Positions 43,132 to 51,000 of a DNA stretch of 51,000 nucleotides are shown piece by piece. Both the position numbers and the translations under genes were made by a program. Positions within the stretch are counted from its first letter, which is position 1; every line of letters begins with the position of its first letter. This stretch comes from Pirellulaceae bacterium. GTDB lineage: Bacteria > Planctomycetota > Planctomycetia > Pirellulales > Pirellulaceae. The DNA lies in assembly GCA_028280445.1 (NCBI GenBank), contig JANQLU010000087.1, positions 1-51,000 on the forward strand, read 5' to 3'. The notes beneath the pieces are model-generated. The model made no database searches and was not told where the DNA came from. It saw only the letters and a program-made list of their open reading frames with translations.

Positions 43132-44413
43132 CTTTTACCACCTTGGCGGTTTGATTGGTCTGGGCCTCGACATCCAGGCCGACACTGTCATCATCGGTAT
43201 CCTGCGATTTGAAAATGGCAATCAGGTCGTCTTTGTAACGTTGCTGATCGAAATGAAACAGTTCGGCAAAATGGTCCGTTCCCGCTTGGATCCAGTCAAT
43301 TCTATGCAAGGCGGCATCCAAACCCGGTGAGTTTTCAAACATTGGTTGTGGCCGCGTGCTGATAACGATCAACGGCGTACCGGCAGAAGTCTTTGACGCC
43401 AATTCCAAAATTGCGTTTTGCAAATCAGAATTGCTGGACGGCTGAATCGTCGCCAATTGCTTTGTGATTTCCTGGGTAAAACCCGCATTGATTTGCCCAA
43501 TGGCCAACGATTGTTTCTGGCCACAAAAACTGATGGCAACCTGTCCTTTGACAAATTGCTCCAATTCGGAAACGATCGTTGCGGTAAAGCTCGCGGCCAA
43601 TTCGACATTTTTTTGATTGACAACCGTGACATCTTCGAGCCAGCAATCAAACAGTAGCGCGAAATCCCGATCCCCTTTTTGGTCAAACTGCTTGACCGTA
43701 ATTTTTCCGGTCCGCGCTGAGCTGCGCCAGTGAATCCAACGCAAACTGTCACCCGATTTCCATGGCCGCAGCGCGTAAAATTCATCTTGTTCGATTCCAC
43801 GTCGTCGTTGGCTCGACTGGTCACCCGCCACCAGCGACTGCATCCGCTGGTGCCACGTTGGGGTCATGTCACCCAGCCGGGGGCCCACGAAAATATCGGT
43901 GGTTTGAAAGAAATTAAATTTGCCTTGCAGCAAGCCGATCGGAAACGACGTCGAAATCTGGGCCGAGTCCAATCGATAGACGCCGCGATTTCCAAAATAC
44001 AAACGATAGGTCCCCGAAACCGTTTCTGTGGGCGCAACCTGAGGAATCAGGAGTTCCACGTTGCTTTGTTGTTCCAGCACCACCGGTTCAATCTGCTTGA
44101 TCTCGTCTTTGATCTTGATAGCCCAAGACGTCAGCCAACGATGCGTGTTTTCGATTTGCCACTCGACCAGCGTGGTTTGCCCGGCGTTGATCACCCGGTT
44201 GGTTCGACGTCGCGGATTCAAGTAGTACACCGACGACATCACAAACCGCCAATTGAGGATCAGGGGCACGATCATCAGGCCCGCCAACATGAACAGCAAT
44301 CCAATTTGCCGCAGTACAGAGCCAAAGATGATAAAGCAGAGGATGAAAAAGAAATACAATCCTTCGCGCGTCAATCGAATACTTCGGCGGCCTCTCAACG
44401 TATTCTCAGACAT
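43124..44413 (-). CDS. DUF58 domain protein
   Basis: This protein has 429 residues. Two membrane helices occupy residues 19-60 (YFFFILCFIIFGSVL, LLFMLAGLMIVPLIL). A beta-rich part then leads to the DUF58 core near 200-250, with EFYALRPWKSGDSLRWIHWRSSARTGK, a signature of the family, and a vWA-like tail (LLFDCWLED) whose metal site is not obviously complete. DUF58 proteins partner MoxR ATPases and transglutaminases in envelope-linked complexes; the biochemical role is not settled. ATG at 44413 has CAGGAA upstream. Spacing to moxR is 18 bases. Confidence 0.85.
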   Translation of the reverse strand: MSENTLRGRRSIRLTREGLYFFFILCFIIFGSVLRQIGLLFMLAGLMIVPLILNWRFVMSSVYYLNPRRRTNRVINAGQTTLVEWQIENTHRWLTSWAIKIKDEIKQIEPVVLEQQSNVELLIPQVAPTETVSGTYRLYFGNRGVYRLDSAQISTSFPIGLLQGKFNFFQTTDIFVGPRLGDMTPTWHQRMQSLVAGDQSSQRRRGIEQDEFYALRPWKSGDSLRWIHWRSSARTGKITVKQFDQKGDRDFALLFDCWLEDVTVVNQKNVELAASFTATIVSELEQFVKGQVAISFCGQKQSLAIGQINAGFTQEITKQLATIQPSSNSDLQNAILELASKTSAGTPLIVISTRPQPMFENSPGLDAALHRIDWIQAGTDHFAELFHFDQQRYKDDLIAIFKSQDTDDDSVGLDVEAQTNQTAKVVKDV

Positions 44414-44431
44414 CGTCGTTCCTGATCGAAA

Positions 44432-45421
44432 CTAATTCGGCGTGGGGACTTCGCTCAGAATGGTGCGAATCACCGTCTCCAAAGTTTCTCGTTGGTTTTG
44501 TTGTGACATTCCACGATATTTTACGCGGTGAGCCACCACGGGGATTGCCAATTGTTTGACGTCATCGGGTGTGGCAAATTCGCGACCATCGGCAAACGCC
44601 ATTGCCTGGATCGCCCGATACCAGAGCAGCGCGCCGCGGGTACTTACACCGACGCTCAATTCGGGTGAGCTGCGTGTGGCGTGAACAATATCCATCAAGT
44701 ATTTGGCAACCGATTCTTCGACTTTGACATTGCGAACGGCTTCCTGTAATTCGACAATTTCATTGATGTTGGCGACCGGGCTGAGTTTGTCGACCGGTTC
44801 TCCGGATCGATGCGATGTCAGGATCTCCATCTCGAAGTCCGAATCTGGATAACCCATCGAGATTCTCAACAAAAATCGATCGAGCTGACTTTCGGGTAAA
44901 ACGTAGGTTCCTTCGAACTCAAATGGATTCTGCGTTGCGATCACCATAAATGGTTTTTTGAGGTCGTGAGTCGAACCGTCGACGCTGACTTGACCATCGC
45001 TCATCGCCTCAAGCATCGCACTTTGGGTGCGCGGGGGGGCACGGTTGATTTCATCAGCCAGGACGAAATTGTGAAAAATGGGGCCAGGGTTGAAGACAAA
45101 TTCGCTGGTGTTCGATTTGTAAACCGAACTTCCGACGATATCACTAGGCAGCAGGTCGGGTGTAAATTGAACGCGACAGAATGAACCTTCGACGCTTTTG
45201 GCAATCGCCTTGCCCATCAGCGTTTTGCCAACTCCCGGCACGTCTTCGAGCAAAATGTGTTCACCGGACAACAAGGCGACGATACAGGATCGAGCAATTT
45301 CGCGCTTACCCAGTACCACTTGCACGATATTATTTTCGATGCGTTCGACAACCGAATAAAGTCTTTTTAAATCAACGGTGATACTTCGACCGGTTGCCAC
45401 GGACTCGGCATTCAAGGGCAT
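44432..45421 (-). CDS. MoxR family AAA+ ATPase
   Basis: This protein has 329 residues from ATG 45421 (a GTG at 45430 is possible). Motifs are Walker A LLEDVPGVGKT near 57, FTPDLLPSDIVGS (MoxR-specific), FVLADEINRAPPRTQSAMLEAM (Walker B and Arg sensor region), the VIATQNPFEFEGTYVLPESQLDRF motif of sensor 1, and a C-terminal four-helix lid with STRGALLWYRAIQAMAFADGREF. MoxR ATPases are chaperones acting with vWA/DUF58 proteins, here encoded directly downstream with the transglutaminase. It heads the four-gene operon moxR-DUF58-tgpA-ychF. Confidence 0.92.
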   Translation of the reverse strand: MPLNAESVATGRSITVDLKRLYSVVERIENNIVQVVLGKREIARSCIVALLSGEHILLEDVPGVGKTLMGKAIAKSVEGSFCRVQFTPDLLPSDIVGSSVYKSNTSEFVFNPGPIFHNFVLADEINRAPPRTQSAMLEAMSDGQVSVDGSTHDLKKPFMVIATQNPFEFEGTYVLPESQLDRFLLRISMGYPDSDFEMEILTSHRSGEPVDKLSPVANINEIVELQEAVRNVKVEESVAKYLMDIVHATRSSPELSVGVSTRGALLWYRAIQAMAFADGREFATPDDVKQLAIPVVAHRVKYRGMSQQNQRETLETVIRTILSEVPTPN

Positions 45422-45518
45422 CTCCACCAACTGAAATTCAACATAACACTTTGGCGGTATCCTACTCGAAATTTATCTGCTTGTCGCTGGTCAGGAGGCA
45501 AATTCAGCGTCCGCGCAC

Positions 45519-45550
45519 AAAAAAAGCTTCCGAATTTCGGAAGCTTTGTA
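45519..45550 (-). terminator. Intrinsic terminator for the small-membrane-protein gene
   Basis: AAAGCTTCCGA (45523-45533) and TCGGAAGCTTT (45537-45547) form an 11-bp stem. On the minus strand it is followed by a T-run (forward A-run at 45519-45525). It lies 15 to 47 bases past the stop of the gene at 45566. The T-rich other side could also stop plus-strand reads. Confidence 0.8.
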
Positions 45551-45565
45551 TTTCGTCTCATGTTT

Positions 45566-45820
45566 CTACTGTGATTTGGGCACAAAATCGGCGCTACTAG
45601 TATTGTATGGAAACGGCAATCCTTCCCACTGCGACAGATTCATTGCCAACAAAATAATCGCGGCAATCAACGCGACAAACGAAATCACCAACATCACGGT
45701 ATAGACGTTGAGACTTTGTTTTCGATAGACCTGTTCTGCCTCGGCTGGTTGTGCCGTCATTTCGACAGGAACGTCGGTGGCTTCCAGCTCAACTGGCATA
45801 TCAGCGTTTGGTTGTGACAT
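45566..45820 (-). CDS. Small single-pass membrane protein
   Basis: This protein has 84 residues. An acidic, Pro/Ala/Val-rich N-terminus (PVELEATDVPVEMTAQPAEAE) precedes one helix, VYTVMLVISFVALIAAIILLAM, and a short polar tail. The start ATG 45820 lies 20 bases inside the end of the coiled-coil gene upstream, so translation is probably coupled; GAGGA lies about ten bases before it. The likely topology is cytosolic N-terminus with outside C-terminus. The family is not recognised; it may partner the coiled-coil protein. Confidence 0.65.
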   Translation of the reverse strand: MSQPNADMPVELEATDVPVEMTAQPAEAEQVYRKQSLNVYTVMLVISFVALIAAIILLAMNLSQWEGLPFPYNTSSADFVPKSQ

Positions 45821-46625
45821 AGTCTTTAATCCTCAGTGGGAGTTTATTCAAGTCTTCAATAATTCGAGCAGTAGCGCTGTTGTGTTTTACGTCAATCACG
45901 ATGGCTTCGCCAACAAATCGATCGCCGCGGTAGATATTGACGCGGTGATTTTCTCGCAAACCATCATCGGAACCGATATTAATGCTGAAATGTCCGCCTC
46001 GATTAACAGCAATCACCTCTCCAGTCACGTCTTTGGGAGGGATGTGGCCGATGGGCGATTGCAAGTCTAAACCTTCAATTCGCAAGACGCGTGTCAATTT
46101 GGCTGTCAAATCTTGCAAAGATTTTTGCTGTTCTTTCAGGTTGTTGACTTGTCCTTGAAGACCGAATTTCTGGTTGGTCAATTCGACGACCGCTTTACGA
46201 ACGTCACGAATTTGGTCGACCAATTCAGAATTGTCTTTGCGGAGTTGGTCGATCGTGGCCTGTTTTTCAGCGATACTTTTTTGGGCTGTTTCATTTTGGT
46301 TGGTGAGTTTCACGAGCTCTTTTTGGGCAGCTTCGAGAGACTGTTCTTTTGTTTTTTCATCGGACTCTGCCGAGATCTTCAAATTGTTGAGACTGGCAAC
46401 GCGATAAGTTCGTGCGACTTGTTCGGCTCGCAACTGTGCGTCTTTCTTTTTCGTCAGCGCCAATGCCGCTAACACTTTTTCATTTTCCTGTTGAGCCTGA
46501 GCTTTGAGCTCCATGGCTTTCTTTTGCCAGTTTTGATGTGACGCACCAATAATTAACGCCAATGTCAAAAAGACGATGCTCGATAGCAAAATGAGGACGG
46601 TCAAGATTTTGCCAAGCAGATTCAT
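45801..46625 (-). CDS. Membrane-anchored coiled-coil protein
   Basis: This protein has 274 residues from ATG 46625, with GGGAAG eight bases upstream; an in-frame start at 46700 adds 25 residues with no such site. One N-terminal membrane helix (LTVLILLSSIVFLTLALIIGA) is followed by a long coiled coil over residues 33-190 rich in Gln, Lys and Glu (for example KTKEQSLEAAQKELVKL). A compact C-terminal domain spans about 200-274 (TGEVIAVNRGGHFSINIGSDDGL and RIIEDLNKLP) and looks like a small beta-barrel resembling FlgT-C or MreC-type domains. It probably spans from the membrane into the periplasm. The promoter at 46772 drives it. Confidence 0.75.
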   Translation of the reverse strand: MNLLGKILTVLILLSSIVFLTLALIIGASHQNWQKKAMELKAQAQQENEKVLAALALTKKKDAQLRAEQVARTYRVASLNNLKISAESDEKTKEQSLEAAQKELVKLTNQNETAQKSIAEKQATIDQLRKDNSELVDQIRDVRKAVVELTNQKFGLQGQVNNLKEQQKSLQDLTAKLTRVLRIEGLDLQSPIGHIPPKDVTGEVIAVNRGGHFSINIGSDDGLRENHRVNIYRGDRFVGEAIVIDVKHNSATARIIEDLNKLPLRIKDYVTTKR

Positions 46626-46771
46626 AGTCACTTCCCGTATTGATGGATTGGCTTGTTGAACTTCGATTAAGTCAAAATGACCCCGGCGACAAGGTCGCAC
46701 GCACTGATGGTTTCTGCATTTGATGGAAAACAGTGTCCCCCAAACCCCAAACTGTGGAAACCGTACGATTT

Positions 46772-46801
46772 AGTATAGTTGCCGACAAAAATTCGTGTCA
46801 A
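46772..46801 (-). promoter_or_regulatory. Near-consensus sigma-70 promoter for the coiled-coil operon
   Basis: On the minus strand TTGACA (46801-46796), 18 bases, then TATACT (46777-46772). It lies about 150 bases ahead of the ATG at 46625, leaving a leader of roughly 140 bases. Confidence 0.7.
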
Positions 46802-47478
46802 CGAAAACCGTATTTTTCCCGTCTATTCCGACCGGAAAAGTCTGGTGGTCGATACGACCCTACCTCAAAACAGTCCACACTCTGGTTGAACGCCCTTTTT
46901 TTTGGTAAAAACCAAATAATCCGACTCAAAAATGCCAAAAACCGGTTTCAGTTCTTTCAATTGTCAGCAATTGCCGTCGACACGATCCAGCCAAACCCAC
47001 CCAGCGGTTCTCGCCATCGAGCGTTTTGCGTTTTTATATTTCTCCGATTCAACCACAAACGAATCGCGCGTATTCATCGATTTGGACCAGCCGAGTTATC
47101 TGGCCGTAACCCCGAGCGAGCGAAGATTTTGCATCAGGAGTTATAACCCCAGTTGAACCAACGACTTCCTGCAATCATAAGCACGAAGCGTGAGCGAGGG
47201 ACCAAAAACACACTGATGTGTGGCGAAACGTGGTCCCTCACTTACGTTTCGGGTTTCGATTTCTGTTTAATCCAAATCCCAGGACGTTTGAGATAGGCTC
47301 AGCTGTGGGCCATCTGTGATTTGACTAACGGTTGAACGCGCGATCTACCAGCACCCAAAATGCACGGTTTCATCTTGAAATTGTAACTCAATCACCGCTG
47401 GGCCGATTCAAAATCTGGATTGCCCGAACTAAGCTGGGAGAGTTGCATCCATTCAAGATTACATCGGGAGCTTTTTTC
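46802..47478. other. Long gene-free gap before the beta-propeller gene
   Basis: Open frames here have poor composition and no start sites. The gap holds a small AT-rich dyad near 46898-46916 (TTTGGTAAAAACCAAA), the repeat at 47179-47256 and, presumably, the promoter of the gene at 47479, which I cannot place. Confidence 0.4.
47179..47256. repeat. Family-B palindromic repeat, divergent copy
   Basis: AAGCACGAAGCGTGAGCGAG (from 47179) faces GTCCCTCACTTACGTTTCGG (from 47233). The left arm shares AGCACGAAGCG with 39489; the arms pair imperfectly. Confidence 0.65.
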
Positions 47479-50400
47479 ATGTGTAACCGCGCGTTGTTGT
47501 TGGCTGTTGTGGTCGTTGCGTTGACGACGAGTCCATTGCCGTCGCAAGACTCCGATTCGCCCAAAAAGACAAAGCCTGCAATTAGTCCAGGTTTATTTTC
47601 CAGCCTCAGATTTCGCAGTATCGGACCTGCGCTGATGTCGGGGCGAATTATTGACATTGCTGTTGATCCACAGAAACGCAGCACGTGGTATGTTGCCGCG
47701 GCATCCGGCGGCGTCTGGAAAACCACCAACGCTGGTGTGACCTGGCGGCCCATTTTTGACAACTATGGTTCCTACTCGATCGGTTGTGTCACCATCGACC
47801 CGCATGATCGATTCACGATTTGGTTGGGAACCGGAGAAAACAACTCGCAACGTTCGGTCGGCTACGGCGATGGGCTTTACAAATCGACCGACGGCGGACA
47901 GTCATTCAAAAAAGTAGGTTTGGAAAACAGCGAGCATATTGGAAAAATCGTTGTTCATCCAAAAGACCGAAATACCGTTTACGTTGCCGCGCAAGGACCG
48001 CTTTGGAAAAAAGGTGGAGATCGCGGTTTATACAAAACGACTGATGGCGGCAAATCGTGGAAAAAAATTCTGGACATCAGCGAACACACCGGTGTCAACG
48101 AAGTTTTATTGGACCCGCATAATCCCAACATCATGTACGCATCGGCCTATCAGCGTCGACGCCACACTTGGGTATTGATCAACGGTGGACCTGAATCCAG
48201 CCTCTACAAATCAACGGACGGTGGCCAGAACTGGAAAAAAATCAATCGTGGTTTGCCATCGGTCGACAAAGGCCGAATTGGCATGGCGATTTCCCCGCAT
48301 AATCCCGAGATACTCTACGCTTTGGTCGAAGCGGCCGAAGGGCAATCCGGGTTTTATCGCAGCTCGAATCGAGGCGAATCATGGTCAAAGATGTCGTCGT
48401 ACAATTCGTCGAGCCCCCAATATTATCAAGAGATTGTCGCTTGTCCTCATAAAAAAGACCGGATCTATTCGCTCGATACCTACATGCAAGTCAGTGAAGA
48501 CGGCGGGCGTACATTTACACGACTCGGTGAAGCGAACAAGCACGTCGACAACCACGCGTTGATCATCGACCCGCAAGACGAAAACCATCTCATCATCGGA
48601 TGCGACGGCGGTGTCTACGAAACATGGGATCGAGGTCGGACCTACGACTACAAAGCCAATTTGCCGATTACTCAGTTTTACAAAGTCGCCGTCAGCAACG
48701 ACAAACCGTTTTACTATGTCTATGGCGGTACGCAGGACAATGCTACACAAGGCGGCCCGTCGCGAACTACCAATATCCATGGCATTCGAAACAGCGACTG
48801 GTTTATCACAGTATTTGGCGACGGTTTCGATCCAGCGGTCGATCCCGATGATCCCGATACCGTTTACTCGCAATGGCAATATGGTGGATTGGTTCGGTAC
48901 AATCGCAAAACCGGTTTGCGTATCGATATCAAACCGCAAGCGGCTAAAGGCGGACCGCCGTTGCGTTGGAATTGGGATTCGGCGTTGGCGATTTCGCCTC
49001 ACAACAGTAAACGCATTTACTACGGATCACAGATTCTGTTCCAAAGCAACGATCGTGGCGACAACTGGAAAGCGATTAGTGGAGATCTGTCGCGCAATAT
49101 CGATCGAAACAAACTCAAAGTGATGGGCCGCATTTGGGGCGTGGACACCGTTGCCAAAAATGCCTCGACTTCGCTGTATGGCACCATTGTTTCTGTCAGC
49201 GAATCTCCCAAAGTCGAAGGATTGATTTATGTTGGAACGGACGACGGGATGGTTCAAGTGACCAGCGATGGTGGCAAAAATTGGAACGCGATTGGCGCAT
49301 TTGGAAATCTGGATGTTCCAGAATTTGGTTACATCAACGATATCGAAGCGGATTTGTTCGATGCAAATACCGTCTATGTCGCGGTGAACAATCACAAACG
49401 TGGCGATTTTAAACCGTATATTGTCAAATCCACCGACCGCGGTAAAACGTGGACGAATATTTCGTCGAACTTGCCAGAGCGTGGCAGTGTTTACACGCTC
49501 AAACAAGATCACGTCAACCCAAACATTTTGTTCTGTGGAACGGAGTTCGGCTGTTTTGTAACGATCGATGGCGGCAAACACTGGAGCCAAATTCGAGGCG
49601 GATTACCGACGGTTGCGATTCGCGATATCGAGATTCAACGGCGGGAAAACGATGTGGTTCTCGCATCGTTTGGCCGAGGATTCTACGTGTTGGACGACTA
49701 TTCCTATCTACGAGAATTGACACCGGAAACCGGCAAGAAGAATCACATTTTTTCGATCAAGAAAGGACGCATGTATCGTGAGTCGGCACCATTGGCGGTC
49801 GGACGCCGTGCATTTCAAGGTGCCAATTTCTATTCGGCGGCAAACCCTCCGGTGGGCGTCACGATTCGATACCATTTGGCCAAATCTCTCAGAACCAAGA
49901 AGTCTGTTCGTAAATCGAACGACAAAAAACTTGCCGCTGCGGGCAAAGACGTTCCGTATCCAAGTTGGGATGAGTTGAAGGCCGAGGATCGTGAAGTCGC
50001 ACCAGCGGTCTGGCTCACGATTCGAGACAAATCGGGCAAAGCGGTTCGCCGCATCTCGGGAAGCACTTCGAAAGGCGTGCACACCGCGTTGTGGAATTTC
50101 CAGAATGCCGGATACGGGTCAACTCGTGGAGGTTATGCGAGTCCAGGCACTTACACCGTTGATATTTCACAAATGGTAGATGGAAAAATCACGCAACTGG
50201 TGAAACCAGTCAAATTTGAAATCGAGCCGTTAGGATTTGGCGATAAATCTCCTGCAAATCGCCAAGCCATCGTTGCGTTTACGGAGAAAATCCAAAAACT
50301 CTCCAACGCGGTCAATGCGGCCAGCCAATTGGCTGGTGACGCGCAATCAAAACTGGCTTCGTTTGAAACGTTGGCGCAAACGTCGACGACTTTGAAACCG

Positions 50401-50730
50401 GCCCTGTTAAATGAAATTCGGGCGGTCAAAACGGAATTGATGGATGTGATGGAAGCGTTCAATGGCGACCCGACAAAGGGTCGTCGCAATGAATCGTCGT
50501 ATCCAGGTTTCCGCAGTCGGCTATTCACAGCGATGTTTGGAGCCATGGGCTCGGACGAAGGGCCGACGGGAACGCATCAGAAGCAATATGCCATCGTCGA
50601 TGCCGAGTTTTCAGCGGCTCTGAAAAAACTCAAGCCGATTTTGGAATCGAAAATTCCAGCGCTTGAGAAAAAACTGGATGTCGCTGGCGCGCCGTGGACC
50701 AAAGGCCGCAAGATTCCGAAATGGAAATAG
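47479..50730 (+). CDS. Secreted BNR/sortilin-type beta-propeller protein
   Basis: This protein has 1083 residues from ATG 47479 (GGGAG nine bases upstream), starting a signal peptide (ALLLAVVVVALTTSPLPS). An earlier in-frame start at 47332 would bury it. The mature part is a long series of BNR/Asp-box and VPS10-like blades, such as SGGVWKTTNAGVTW, GLYKSTDGGQSF, GLYKTTDGGKSW, SLYKSTDGGQNW, VQVTSDGGKNW and CFVTIDGGKHW. From about residue 790 a C-terminal domain follows, with a FlgD-like stretch (GSTSKGVHTALWNF) and a helical tail. Such proteins are annotated as glycosyl hydrolases in Bacteroidota and Planctomycetota, but no catalytic residues are proven. It ends at a strong terminator. Confidence 0.85.
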   Translation: MCNRALLLAVVVVALTTSPLPSQDSDSPKKTKPAISPGLFSSLRFRSIGPALMSGRIIDIAVDPQKRSTWYVAAASGGVWKTTNAGVTWRPIFDNYGSYSIGCVTIDPHDRFTIWLGTGENNSQRSVGYGDGLYKSTDGGQSFKKVGLENSEHIGKIVVHPKDRNTVYVAAQGPLWKKGGDRGLYKTTDGGKSWKKILDISEHTGVNEVLLDPHNPNIMYASAYQRRRHTWVLINGGPESSLYKSTDGGQNWKKINRGLPSVDKGRIGMAISPHNPEILYALVEAAEGQSGFYRSSNRGESWSKMSSYNSSSPQYYQEIVACPHKKDRIYSLDTYMQVSEDGGRTFTRLGEANKHVDNHALIIDPQDENHLIIGCDGGVYETWDRGRTYDYKANLPITQFYKVAVSNDKPFYYVYGGTQDNATQGGPSRTTNIHGIRNSDWFITVFGDGFDPAVDPDDPDTVYSQWQYGGLVRYNRKTGLRIDIKPQAAKGGPPLRWNWDSALAISPHNSKRIYYGSQILFQSNDRGDNWKAISGDLSRNIDRNKLKVMGRIWGVDTVAKNASTSLYGTIVSVSESPKVEGLIYVGTDDGMVQVTSDGGKNWNAIGAFGNLDVPEFGYINDIEADLFDANTVYVAVNNHKRGDFKPYIVKSTDRGKTWTNISSNLPERGSVYTLKQDHVNPNILFCGTEFGCFVTIDGGKHWSQIRGGLPTVAIRDIEIQRRENDVVLASFGRGFYVLDDYSYLRELTPETGKKNHIFSIKKGRMYRESAPLAVGRRAFQGANFYSAANPPVGVTIRYHLAKSLRTKKSVRKSNDKKLAAAGKDVPYPSWDELKAEDREVAPAVWLTIRDKSGKAVRRISGSTSKGVHTALWNFQNAGYGSTRGGYASPGTYTVDISQMVDGKITQLVKPVKFEIEPLGFGDKSPANRQAIVAFTEKIQKLSNAVNAASQLAGDAQSKLASFETLAQTSTTLKPALLNEIRAVKTELMDVMEAFNGDPTKGRRNESSYPGFRSRLFTAMFGAMGSDEGPTGTHQKQYAIVDAEFSAALKKLKPILESKIPALEKKLDVAGAPWTKGRKIPKWK

Positions 50731-50744
50731 CGTCTGTTAGCAAA

Positions 50745-50779
50745 TAAAAAACGCGTGGTATTAACCACGCGTTTTTTTT
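50745..50779 (+). terminator. Intrinsic terminator of the beta-propeller gene
   Basis: ACGCGTGGT (50751-50759) and ACCACGCGT (50764-50772) form a stem flanked by an A-run and a T-run ending at 50779; it lies 20 bases after the stop. Confidence 0.85.
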
Positions 50780-50821
50780 GGGAAAACGACCCAGGAAATT
50801 ATATCGAAACAGGTTGTGTGC

Positions 50822-50838
50822 CACTGGCTTTGCCAGTG
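50822..50838. repeat. Short palindrome CACTGGCTTTGCCAGTG (family E)
   Basis: A 7-bp stem (CACTGGC/GCCAGTG) with a TTT loop. I recall the motif as common in planctomycete gaps, but only one copy lies in this window. Nothing else is recognisable from 50780 to the end. Confidence 0.5.
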
Positions 50839-51000
50839 ATTTGTACATTGACTCACGGTTTTTCGTTCAAATGTAGTACTTAACACCACTATCAACCACA
50901 TCACTGGCTGAGCCCAATATTGTCCGGAAAAACTGCATGCACTTTGAACTATTTTGATTTTTAAGTGTACAGTACAGTAAACGGACTTTATTGGTTTGTG

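Noticed and set aside
46733..47146. 137-residue plus-strand open frame in the gap
   Set aside because: Composition is unlike the neighbouring proteins, there is no ribosome binding site, and it covers the minus-strand promoter at 46772.
1..51000. tRNA, rRNA, CRISPR array or transposase
   Set aside because: No tRNA T-loop pattern in context, no regularly spaced direct repeats, and no clear DDE or integrase gene seen on reading both strands.

Overview
The window is a bacterial chromosome segment of moderate GC. It most likely comes from a member of the Planctomycetota (Pirellulaceae-like). That placement is an inference from gene content: a secreted sulfatase; an ECF sigma factor next to a giant anti-sigma/VIT/vWA protein; a MoxR-DUF58-transglutaminase cluster; an OstA/LptD-like outer-membrane protein; separate coaC and coaB genes behind gmk-rpoZ; and GC-rich palindromic repeats between genes. 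I see no rRNA, tRNA, CRISPR array, insertion sequence or prophage.

Positions 1-6200 look like a decaying accessory region. They hold a CPBP membrane protease, a secreted WD40-like protein followed in frame by a broken copy of a secreted protein whose intact homologue lies at 4334, an internally deleted XylR/AraC-type regulator, a two-helix membrane protein, and scraps of other genes. Three short motifs resemble halves of integron attC sites, so this may be a relic cassette region. Positions 6227-8599 form a compact regulatory module: a PaaG-like crotonase faces a ketopantoate-reductase-like gene plus a MarR regulator, with a perfect 26-bp dyad over the -10 box between them. Then come a soluble chemoreceptor with a C-terminal Aer-type PAS domain, an APC permease, uvrA, a leucine-rich-repeat membrane protein and a sulfatase.

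Positions 18323-23046 encode the ECF sigma factor and a 1373-residue membrane protein that fuses an anti-sigma-like N-terminus to VIT, vWA, TPR-like and DUF2135 domains. Positions 24108-27442 are a HlyD-type adaptor and an ABC-2 exporter with ATPase and permease in one chain. Positions 27577-30946 (minus) carry a TPR-sensor hybrid histidine kinase behind a small unknown gene. Positions 31091-34665 hold the LptD-like protein and a diacylglycerol/undecaprenol kinase.

Positions 34932-39453 are a housekeeping run: tpiA, secG with a very long charged tail, yicC, gmk, rpoZ, coaC, coaB. Positions 39626-45421 (minus) are moxR, DUF58, tgpA-like transglutaminase and a YchF-like GTPase, mostly overlapping. 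Positions 45566-46625 (minus) encode a coiled-coil membrane protein and a small membrane protein, behind a near-consensus promoter. The window closes with a large secreted sortilin/BNR-type beta-propeller protein.

The gaps carry at least five families of inverted repeats (called A to F here), several of them shared between distant gaps. The most interesting points are the MarR operator module, the sigma/giant anti-sigma pair, the in-frame stop joining the WD40-like gene to a decayed domain, the possible attC relics and the repeat families.
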